Assembly (NCBI GenBank): GCA_917880885.1 | Contig: OU862922.1 | Coordinates: 23,312,627-23,376,626 of the forward strand | DNA from: Limnephilus marmoratus | Lineage: Eukaryota > Arthropoda > Insecta > Trichoptera > Limnephilidae | Reading direction: 5' to 3' | DNA: 64,000 bases | In this document: positions 55,600-64,000 of the stretch, in pieces | Layout of the letters: every line of letters begins with the position of its first letter | How positions within the stretch are numbered: position 1 is the first letter of the stretch | Program-made: the position numbers and the translations under genes | Notes under the pieces: model-generated | Seen by the model: only the letters and a program-made list of their open reading frames with translations | What the model was told of the DNA's origin: nothing | Database searches by the model: none

Positions 55600-56280
55600 T
55601 TTAAGCCCTTATTAGAGATTTCTGTTATATGGTTAACAAATGAAAGATTTGATTGATTATGAAGACAATGTAAAGACAACTAGATCCTCGATACAAAAAT
55701 ATAACAACTATAGGCCGGCTTAGAACAGGAAACCCAAGTAAGGAGGACTGTGAACTCTGTAACACTATTCTTACACTCAATCGTAATGCTTATGCTTTAT
55801 ACTAATATACGCCATAAAATGCTTTATACATATCATTTAAATCATTATCATGTGCAAACACTGTTTAAATAGAACCTAATAATAATAAAAACAATGCGTA
55901 ACTCCGATTAATCCTCTCCCCGTCCGAAAACAATTTAATTAGCATTCAACAATAAAAATATTTCCGTATTTATTAATTATTAATTTATAAATAGGCATGG
56001 TAAAAGTAAGTCACGCACTGTACGTTTTCATAATTATTGTTATATAATTTTATGAAAACGTAGATATAGTTTGTGACGCTTTACATATCTAAAACAAGAG
56101 TAATATTTTTTTCTAATCTTTAGAATTAATTAACGGCGTACGATGATGTGAACTTCACCCGCATGCAGAAAAATAATTTGAAAAGATGTCGAAATATAGT
56201 ATAGCTTCGTTACTGTCCACGCGTTGATTTTCTTATATGGAATGGTGATCGAATAGAAGGCGATGCATACACAATACAAA
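55600..56280. other. nothing recognised
   Basis: AT-rich. No frame or shared repeat found. Confidence 0.4.
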
Positions 56281-56470
56281 TAGGTTTATCGTTAGTACTA
56301 CAGTAGGTTTATGGTTCAGTAGGTACAAATAGGTTTATCGTTAGTACTACAGTAGGTTTATGGTTCAGTAGGTACAAATAGGTTTATCGTTAGTACTACA
56401 GTAGGTTTATGGTTCAGTAGGTACAAATAGGTTTATCTTTAGTACTATAGTAGGTTTATAGTACAGAAGT
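56281..56470. repeat. 49-bp tandem repeat, about 3.8 units
   Basis: The unit starts AGGTTTATCGTTAGTACTAC and ends GGTTCAGTAGGTACAAAT. The first three units (56281-56427) are essentially identical, and the fourth diverges (TATCTTTAGTACTATAG). Within the unit AGGTTTAT occurs twice, so the 49-mer probably arose from a shorter duplication. Confidence 0.95.
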
Positions 56471-56543
56471 TTATCCACAAATAGATTTATCTTAACACAG
56501 TATTTCGGCAGGAAAGGAAATAGGTAGATGAGTGCGTATCAAA

Positions 56544-57375
56544 AAGAAATTGCACTAACTAACTAACTAACCATCACGCCGTTTCCCCGCAGGGGTAGGC
56601 AGAGAGGACGGACCGCCAAACATCCCGGTCTTGGCACACATTCCTTGCCTCGTTTACATTCATACAACGTCTCATACATTCTCTTCTATTATTCTGACTC
56701 TTGACATGGCCCGACTCAAGTATCTGATTCACTTGGTCGTGCCATGTCTTTCTTGGGCGTCCTCGACTTCTTCTACCATTCACATTTGCGTCATATATTC
56801 TTCTTACACTCCTTTCCTCGTTCATTCGCTCTACATGCCCAAACCATCTAGCAATTTTTTTCTACAGTCTCTCGTGTCAAGAATGAACGAAGTATGTATG
56901 AAGAATGATTTAATGATGAATGTAAGTAAGTCTAAAGTCATGGTGTTTGAAAGAGAGAGTACGAAAACAGTATGCAATATAGTTGTGAAAGATGAATACT
57001 TGGAGCAGGTGGATGAGTTTGTTTATTTGGGAAGTATGTTTACGAGAGATGGGAAGGCTGATAGAGATATTGAAAGAAGGGTGAATGCAGGTAACTCTAT
57101 TAATGGAGGACTGAACGCCGTTGGCACCAACAAAAAACTGTCCAAAGACGCGAAACTAGCCGTCCATAATGGACTACTGGTAGCTACCCTGATGTATGGC
57201 AGTGAGGCATGGAACTGGCAGAGGAAGGATGAAAGTAGACTGAACGCTGTAGAAATGAGATCCCTGAGGCGTATGTGTGATAAAACCATGTATGATCGTG
57301 TGAGAAATGTGGAAATCCGCAAAGAATGCAAGGCTGATGTAAGCGTGATGAGTAAGATCAAGAAAGAAATTGCAC
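56544..57375 (-). mobile_element. RTE-like LINE with 5' inversion (twin priming) and TSD
   Basis: The element reads on the minus strand: its 3' segment (56848-56574) encodes the C-terminus (GRPRKTWHDQVNQILES, then DVWRSVLSAYPCGETA) and ends in a (TTAG)n tail at 56556-56572. The upstream segment (56865-57363) is inverted, lying on the plus strand. Exact 12-bp direct repeats AAGAAATTGCAC at 56544-56555 and 57364-57375 flank the whole. This is the structure produced by twin priming during target-primed reverse transcription (known for LINEs). Confidence 0.85.
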
Positions 57376-57386
57376 GATCCAATTAA
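56865..57386 (+). pseudogene. RTE-like reverse transcriptase C-terminal part (inverted segment)
   Basis: The plus frame reads LQSLVSRMNEVCMKNDLMMN, KSKVMVFERES, VDEFVYLGSMFTRDGKADRD, VHNGLLVATLMYGSEAWNWQ and MRSLRRMCDKTMYDRVRNVE. These are the blocks following the RT active site in RTE-type LINEs. The YADD box itself is not included. The frame stays open up to the target duplication, suggesting a fairly young insertion. The beginning of the 251-codon frame (56631-56865) is antisense to the 3' segment and not real coding. Confidence 0.85.
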
Positions 57387-57530
57387 TAACATAGTCGATG
57401 ACAGAGTTCCATTGGCTCCGGCCTTTTGGGACTCTTAAGCAGCATAATAAAAATTCTGATGAACAGAAACGTTAAGAACATGAATAAGAAGTGTTTTTAT
57501 TAATCATTTTAGAAGAAGATGATGTTGAGG

Positions 57531-57589
57531 TTTGAGGTGATATTTCACAAAAACGGCGCTTTATAAATTATCAAATTATTATTATTAAT
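57531..57589 (+). repeat. (ATT)n-tailed retroposon, 3' tip
   Basis: TTTGAGGTGATATTTCACAA, AAACGGCGCTTTATAAATTA, then TCAAATTATTATTATTA: only the last 60 bases of the family, directly followed by a RepA fragment. Confidence 0.65.
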
Positions 57590-57591
57590 GG

Positions 57592-57800
57592 TCTTGGCGG
57601 CCGATGCGTCTGCCCACCTGCTGGCATAGTAGGCAGTATCGAGAGAGACTGGTTGAGGGAGGTATTTTATCCTCTCCTGCTAGAATCTCTAGACCCACCG
57701 CCTAGTACCGCAATTAGAGGGATGGATTCATACGTTCGTCACTTCTGAACTCACCGACTCCCAGATTACTACCCCTCATACATATTTCCATCCGAGTGTT
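57592..57800 (+). repeat. RepA internal fragment
   Basis: GTCTTGGCGGCCGATGCGTC, GAGAGACTGGTTGAGGGAGG, GATGGATTCATACGTTCGTC and GACTCCCAGATTACTACCC follow the RepA order. Both the 5' start and the hairpin end are missing. Confidence 0.7.
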
Positions 57801-58510
57801 GGATACACGTGTTCGATTTTAGTTTTTATTTTTGGAGAAATGCTCAGTGTCATTAGACTGGTTTGTATGAGAAAATGCACCTATTTTTCAGGAAAATCCA
57901 TTCGCGGCAAGTTACAACCAACAGGTAATAACGACAAAAACATGACATAGACAAAAGTGTGCACGTTTTATCTCATCTCCAATTATCCATCTCGCAACTG
58001 GTGTCAAAATCTGTATACCAAATGTTCGCAGCGTCGCCAGGTTTTTACAGGCTGACACCTGGAGAGAGCAGTAAAATGTCACTACCTTTCCATCAACACT
58101 TTGCGGAGAAAGGTAAAGTGATCTAGGATATAAGGGAGGATAATGGACCGAGGTTTCCTCCCACAAACCCGGCGAGGGAAGGTGGGAAGTGCGAAGGTAA
58201 AATACGCAGGACTCTTCTTATGATGGTAATTTTATCCCACACGTGCTACGTACACCGTGAGTGTTATTTAAAAAGCTCGTAAAACGTGTGACGATGCAGT
58301 TGCACAATTATTTTTTTTTTAAATATTACGCCTATAATGCATTCCATGCCTTATCTTGCATGTAAAATTCTAACCTAGGCAACGAAACAACAGGCAAAAT
58401 TATTCACTAAATTATTTTGCTTAGCAAATCTCTTGTTACAGCTGCTTGGAAACCGTCTGTGTATATTGTGTTCTTACACTTTTTTAACAATATTTTTATT
58501 TATTATATTA
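57801..58510. other. nothing recognised
   Basis: No supportable feature. An 84-codon minus frame (57912-58166) has no motif. Confidence 0.4.
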
Positions 58511-58954
58511 CTAGCTGGTCCCGGCATACGTTGCTATGCCATTTAATAAAGAAATCTTTTCTTCCTGCGTGTCCTTTCCCATTCGTCACCTCCACCATCC
58601 CTCTCCCCACTCCACTCCCTCCCCCCTTCCCCCGTCCCGCGAAACCCCCCTCCCGAGTTCCCCTCCCCCCTCTCAGGTTCCCTTTCCCCCTCCCAGGTTC
58701 CCCTACCCTCCTGGTTCCCCTCCCCCATCTCTCCCTCCCTCCCGCTTTCCAGAGCAATAGCCGCTTCCTCGCGTGTCACCAATAGCAATTTTTTTATACA
58801 AATTTCATAATGCCAGAGCTCACCGGAAGTTTTATAAAAACCTTGTCCTGACAATAACGAACACACAAAAAAAAGAATTATCCATTATTTGGTGCAGTCG
58901 TTCGAAAGTTATGCGCTTAGCAACACATTCAGCGATTCATTTTTATATTATAGA
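58511..58954 (-). mobile_element. non-autonomous Helitron, family H1, copy 2
   Basis: The 444-bp minus-strand copy of 39942-40405. It starts TCTATAATATAAAAATGAAT after A and ends GGCATAGCAACGTATGCCGG, then GACCAGCTAG before T. The GGCAT/ATGCC stem is intact here too, the loop differing by one base. The purine tract reads as pyrimidines on the plus strand (58590-58750), and the proline-rich frames there are by-products. Confidence 0.85.
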
Positions 58955-60619
58955 TGTTTTTGGTTACCATAACCAACGAAGATAGCGTTAATGCCCACAA
59001 GCTAAAAAGTAAAATAATGTACCACACATAAATCTACATCTTTAGTAGATTTATTGAAAATATACTATCATGGGTAACTTGCCAACAACCCTTAATTGGA
59101 AAGTCCTAAAAATGACAAAACAGTGTTTAAAATTGTAAGCTAATGCTCATCTTGTTCCGATAATCACCACAAAGGTAAGAACAATGACTTACCGCAACAC
59201 AAAATAACCAACCCTTGTAGATTTAGTGAACTTGCAAGCAAATAGGATTTGTTGAAAGTTCTGAAATCACACAGAGGATCCAGCAGATTATATTGCTATG
59301 CCTAGCGGGTCCGAGAAAGAAGTTGCAAATTTCTTTGAAATCTTATCCTGAAGCGTGAGATATCTCGACTACCTTCTTATGTATAAAATTTATGGGTAGG
59401 CTCGCACGTGCGAGGGGTTGAAAAAACACAAAAATTACCGGACCTTGAAGCAGGGGAACCCTCAATCATTCGACGGGATGTCGAAGTAGCAAAGGTAAGA
59501 CACCGAGATAGGGTTAGTCAACATTTGGTGTTTGAACGATATGGGAATTACCAAGGGGCACTGGAAATGTACATAAGTACCTACACAACTTGTGTTGTAA
59601 ATATTTCAGTTTATATATTGAGAACACGCACAAGAGTCCTAACTTCCCGGAGCTATTGATATTTGGAATTTCCATATCCACGTACGAGAACGCAAGGAAC
59701 AGGAGTTGAGGAAGTTTGTAATGTCTTTGTTGTACAAATGTGGTTACTCAAGAATTGTATACATAAGAATACATACAAAACCGTGCTGAAATAGGTGAAG
59801 TCATATTGGTGAATAAAAACGCCTTAGCATTAAATAATCATCTGTGCTTTACCAAGGGACAAATTAAGTTTTACGGAAAATAAAAACTAATTAAATCCTT
59901 GCACTGCAGTACCTACCAACAAAAAAAAATATTTTACTTTCCTGATAATGTTCATTAAGAAACGTACATTATTAAAATCAACAATAAACAGTGTTAATCT
60001 CAAGTTACCTCCCAGGTCAGTATGGTTGTACACATGGTTTCCGGGGGTAAATTTTTTTAAATTTCAAAAATTTTTAGGTAGTTTTTGACGTTAAAAGGTG
60101 AATTGTTTGTATGGAAAAAAATATTCTTCAATGGAGAAATATTTTTGTACGGAAAAAAAATGTAATTTCAAAGTTATTTATACTTTTTACTTCTACCATC
60201 ATGTAGAATCACCACTCGAAGTAAGTGCACTTTACCCCTGGATACCCTGTATGTTATCTGCATGTACACAATATAAGACCAGACACAAGCTAATGCTTCC
60301 ATGAAAGAGAGGTATTAAGATATTTGAACACGAACATGTACGTAAATTATTACATCACCTAAATGTACATTATATTTTATATTTTATTTAAACTGTAGAT
60401 AATAAAAAAATATTAATAAATAAATAAATTTAGATATATCGATATATTTACACCTTAACGCAGCATCACATTCAATATACATACCTATAATATTATACCG
60501 TAACTTTAAAATTTATATTCTATACTTAGGTAATTGTTGATGTCAAAATATTTACAGCCTTACTAAAAAAAAACCACAGTGCGACCAATTAACTGTGTTA
60601 TTGCAATAACATAATTTTA
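58955..60619. other. nothing recognised
   Basis: About 1.7 kb without a recognisable element. Frames of 68 to 83 codons have no motif. Confidence 0.45.
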
Positions 60620-61260
60620 CAGCATTCATTCAGACAACATTGAAAAGATTCAACAGAAGTTTCTAAGGTTTATAAACTATAAATTGCATATTCCTATACT
60701 AAACATTGATTACAATTATCTCCTGGATAAAACGTCTCTATTGAAACTTTCAGAAAGAAGAATAAGCACAGATTTAATACTATTACATAAAATACTGCAT
60801 TACAAAATTGACTGTTCTGAATTACTTCAATTTATCAATATCCATGTTCTCCAAAAATCATGTCGACATTTATTACCCTTCTACTTCAATAACACCAGGA
60901 CACTAGCTTATCAAAACTCACCGTTTCCGAGACTTCACAGTCTCGGAAATAAATATTCTAATCTAGGTGATATATTTCATCTTAAAACTAATCAGTATAA
61001 ACGTTGTATATTCTATCACTTTCATTCTTCTAGGCACAAATAGATTTACGTAATTTCTTCAATTTTTGTTTGTATTGAATATGAGACTTCTTATCATTTT
61101 TACATAATATGTATTTTTATTTTATTATTTGTTTTGTTGTTACACTGTTTTGTATATTTTCTTTTCTCATTATATTATATTTTCTTCATTGTTTGTTACT
61201 CAACTTATAAATTATAATGTAAAAGCCCATCAGGGCGTGTAATAAATAAATAAATAAATA
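60620..61260 (+). mobile_element. LINE 3' fragment with GCCC/GGGC 3' end
   Basis: From about 60627 the frame reads SDNIEKIQQKFLRFINYKLH, then LLKLSERRISTDLILLHKIL and NKYSNLGDIFHLKTNQYKR, ending at a stop at 61041. This is the post-RT region of a CR1/Jockey-like LINE. The 3' end is TGTAAAAGCCCATCAGGGCG then TGTAATAAATAAATAAATAA. The family partner at 40943-41330 is on the opposite strand. Confidence 0.85.
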
Positions 61261-62457
61261 ATTAAACCCCGTATACACTAATTCACGTTTTAATACCAAT
61301 AACGTTTCTTGCGTGGTCACGCTGTTAAAATGCATTAAGATCTGACAACATTGTAAATGGTTTTAATTTCCTAGGAAACAATGTTGTTTTAATTCTTCTC
61401 CGCGAGGGGCATTATTGGTGCGCCTGTGCATATCGGCCCGCGATGACAAAACAGTTCGGTGTGTTTATGGCGGGATATGGAAAATTTTGTTAGTGCCTAA
61501 ATGTTGTGATTTTACTAAATAATTTCTATTGTAGTGACGAATTTACTCTTCTGTTCACATAATTGATATATTCACCATATTATTTGTGTGGTTTACATCA
61601 GTTTAATCAAGTTATTGTACAAACGCCGTACTTTCAAAGTTGAACTGTCAGAATATTGTTTTATAGGTTACTATATGTGTATGGCAATAACAAAAACCTA
61701 AAAAATTTTTATTAATTTTTTATTGTATGCACGACGAAAAAGTGAGGTGATAGTTTCCTTCCAAATTTATTACATTAAAGGACTGTGTTTTTGAAGTTTT
61801 GATTTTTTTTAAATTTCTCTACATTTTGGTCAAAAACGTTTTGGGAGGAAATTTTTTTTCATTTTTTTCCGAGTTTGAATTTTAAAAAATGGCAGTTTTT
61901 GAAAACTAAAGTGTATTTCAAATACACAAATCTAAAAGATAATTTTATCTAGTTTTCAAAAATGGTATTTGTTTTTACGACACCTTCAAAAATAAGAAAT
62001 ATATAGAACATTCAAAATACTTACATTTTTTTCCATGAACAATTTTTTAATTAGTAATGTTTTCACGTCCGCGGCCGTTTGTCAATTGAATAAAATTTTC
62101 ACTGTTTTTTTTTAGTAAGGCGTATTTTTACTATCCACAAACAGACAGCGCCTGATAGGGTTTCCATCACTTTCTTTGTCGTATATTGATGTACTTATTT
62201 TTACATGACTGATGTTTTACGTTTATATATTACCATATTTTAAAACTACATAAAATAAATATTTTTTAATGTATATAAAAATAATGGAAGGAAATAAAGA
62301 AAAAAGGTCAAATGCATTATACATATATGTATGTAGTTTTGTATTAGTGATCGACGAACAAGCGGATGCAATCTGTTAGCCATAAGTTGCTAAAATAGTT
62401 TGTCTTGAGTGTAGTTAGTAATAAGACAGAGCATTAAAGAACATGTATATATGCACA
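61261..62457. other. nothing recognised
   Basis: AT-rich sequence, with no frame or repeat that can be supported. Confidence 0.4.
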
Positions 62458-62522
62458 GCGCCTTGAGGTAATTTTTCACAAAAACGGAGTTAAATAAATC
62501 ATCCAATTATTATTATTATTTT
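62458..62522 (+). repeat. (ATT)n-tailed retroposon, 3' tip
   Basis: GCGCCTTGAGGTAATTTTTC, ACAAAAACGGAGTTAAATAA, ATCATCCAATTATTATTATT: the terminal 65 bases of the family with its tail. Confidence 0.7.
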
Positions 62523-63132
62523 TCAAAATATACCAAACAAACTTTTTCCCTAGGTCGCAAGCGAATTAGTACTGTTCAAATTTAAAGTATTATTATATCA
62601 ATTAAAAATATTTGGGTTAAACCTCGGGTTTGTTATACCTGACTAGGAATTATTATCCATCAGCGGATTTCCCGTTCGGAACAAACCCTTATTCACTTCT
62701 TGGGCTGGACTGAGCAAGCAAGTAGAGCTACATAAAAATAATCTCGAGGTTCAGCGTAAAACCTTTCAGTGCATTTGGTTGCTGAAGATCCAATAACAGT
62801 TAAATAATAAGACCCTTTTTTCATGTTCTGTAAGTTGACGTTGGAATATCAATGGACTGAATGTGATGTAGAGCAGTAGATCGGTCACGTTTTTCGAAAT
62901 GCATAAGAAATTGTTTAATTTAAATTAATATTTTCTTATCTACTCTGACAATCAAAAACCTTTATATGTAAAAGAGAAAAGATAAAATCTTATCTGTACT
63001 GTTAAAAAAATATATTTCTACTGCATGTTTGCATGCTTTTAAATGCCGTTAAAATTGGTCAAAAAGTAAAATTTCAGTAGCTATCGCTAAACATTCCCTT
63101 GCATCATCCATATTTACAAATGTCCTCTTTTT
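62523..63132. other. nothing recognised
   Basis: No feature seen. Confidence 0.4.
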
Positions 63133-63609
63133 ACAATATCTCCACACAGGAGGCTTAAGGAAAAAATACCCTCAGGGCCTATGTCATCTTTGGGGATGCT
63201 GTGTGGAGGGTCTTCCTAGGGTAAGGAAGGAGAGGAAGTTCTGGGAAACAAAAGGTACGAGGGGTGGATAGGAATCTGGGGGTCGATGTGTCCAGGAGTG
63301 AGCCTCGTATGAATCTATCCCTCCCACTGCGGTGAAAGGCGATGGGTCGAGAGAGTCCGACTGGAGAGGTCTAGATTATGTCTGCATCAAGCAGTCTCTC
63401 CCGATCCGGCCCGTCACGCAGTAGATGAGCAAACGCATTCGCCACCAAGACCTAGACAAACCTCACCCCGAGAACCCGAAAACCGCTGCTAAATCACCAA
63501 ATGTAGCGATCAAAGGTAGCGGGTAGTAGGTGAATTATGGCAGGAGTGTTGGTTATTCAATAAATGGTTCTAGGGGCGGCGGTATCTATACCCGCCCCCC
63601 AATAGAGTA
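63133..63609 (-). repeat. RepA copy, near full length
   Basis: On the plus strand CTCCACACAGGAGGC, GGGGATGCTGTGTGGAGGGT, GGAATCTGGGGGTCGATGTG, GAGAGAGTCCGACTGGAGAG and CGATCCGGCCCGTCACGC follow in the usual order. Both outer hairpin arms are intact. The 5' start region (CCCGCCCCCCAATAGAG) is slightly altered and is duplicated just beyond. Confidence 0.85.
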
Positions 63610-63722
63610 CCTACTTGATCGCTACATTTGAGGTGAATTATGGCAGGAGTGTTGGTTATTCAATAAATGGTTCTAGGGGCGGCGGTATCTATACCCGCCC
63701 CCCAATAGAGTACCTACTTGAT
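63528..63722. repeat. 92-bp direct duplication of the RepA 5' end
   Basis: The sequence from AGGTGAATTATGGCAGGAGT to GAGTACCTACTTGAT is present twice without difference (63528-63619 and 63631-63722), offset 103 bp. The joint contains GATCGCTACATTTG (63618-63631), the exact inverse of CAAATGTAGCGATC at 63499-63512. Confidence 0.9.
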
Positions 63723-63739
63723 TAATAATTGATACACCT

Positions 63740-64000
63740 TCACATTCAAGGTCATTTAATAAACATTCTCCAGCCCTAAAGAGTCCAAAATTCTCCAGTC
63801 TTCTAAAAATATATATCAACTCTACTTTTGCCACTAATCTTTTCATAAATGTAATACTAATAGTGATGGGGGTAGCAAATGTGCAATGTCCAGTGTTTTA
63901 TTTAAATATGATGTCCTCCGCGTGCAGAGCCGTATCTTCTCCAAGCATAAACTTTCTAATTAAAGTGTGTTTATCGGAAGTGACCTGCCAGGTAAATATG
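63740..64000 (+). repeat. (ATT)n-tailed retroposon, 5' part, runs off the window
   Basis: CATTCTCCAGCCCTAAAGAG, TCCAAAATTCTCCAGTCTTC, GCAATGTCCAGTGTTTTATT and GGAAGTGACCTGCCAGGTAA are the reverse complement of the body of 41680-42020. Its 3' tail lies beyond the right edge. Confidence 0.75.

Noticed and set aside
56281..56470. CRISPR-like array
   Set aside because: The 49-bp units are contiguous with no spacers, and all else is eukaryotic. It is a minisatellite.
57023..57382. 119-residue hydrophobic protein on the minus strand
   Set aside because: Shadow of the RTE-like frame on the plus strand.
58417..58866. Proline-rich protein of 122 residues
   Set aside because: Same purine/pyrimidine tract as above in the second Helitron copy.

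Overview
The window looks like a gene-poor, AT-rich stretch of eukaryotic nuclear DNA. It most likely comes from an insect; the recurrent TACCTA/GTAGGTA words and the mix of non-LTR elements, Helitrons and TIR elements fit a lepidopteran or similar genome, but that is an inference and no gene here fixes the species. I find no intact host protein gene, no rRNA and no convincing functional tRNA. Nearly everything recognisable is a transposable element or a remnant of one, and long stretches between them show nothing I can name.

Non-LTR retrotransposons dominate. The best copy (33556-35395, +) keeps most of a reverse transcriptase with a GVPQGSVLGPLLF block and an FADD active site, broken by one frameshift. 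A shorter minus-strand copy of the same family lies at 16505-17080. Other fragments are at 18216-19062, 19650-20130, 25441-26515, 38888-39525, 40943-41330, 45038-45773, 54907-55599 and 60620-61260. Four of these share a 3'-terminal GCCC/GGGC hairpin followed by an (AAAT)n tail. RTE-like fragments occur at 1640-1760, 13429-13575, 16200-16375, 35396-35930 and 56544-57375. The last is a 5'-inverted (twin-primed) insertion bounded by a 12-bp exact target-site duplication. Pieces of a further LINE are at 27168-27460 and 44768-44990.

The most abundant repeat is a roughly 0.4-0.6 kb retroposon-like family, called RepA here, with at least eleven copies. It has a fixed 5' start, an A-rich 3' end and a two-tier hairpin just before that end. 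A second family, with an (ATT)n tail, has six copies.

DNA transposons are represented by several non-autonomous elements. There are four copies of a TIR element with 9-bp duplications (Mutator-like). There is one hAT-like element with TAGTGAT ends and an 8-bp duplication, nested in one of those four copies. There is one piggyBac-like element with TTAA duplications, plus several other TIR or foldback units. Helitron-like elements occur as two families: one pair at 39942-40405 (+) and 58511-58954 (-), another pair at 36782-37346 (+) and 48425-48722 (-), with further candidates elsewhere. An inverted repeat with arms of about 350 bp spans 48833-49593.

Two or three remnants look more gene-like. 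A decayed gene at 50150-51578 encodes a Cys/His-containing region followed by a YqaJ-type (lambda-exonuclease-like) nuclease domain, and it ends in a poly(A) signal. A THAP-like zinc-finger first exon at 30335-30411 is interrupted by one in-frame stop and followed by a consensus splice donor. A minus-strand LTR-retrotransposon Gag fragment at 52758-53035 is cut by a Helitron-like insertion. Nested insertions are common, so the window can be read as a layered record of transposition.
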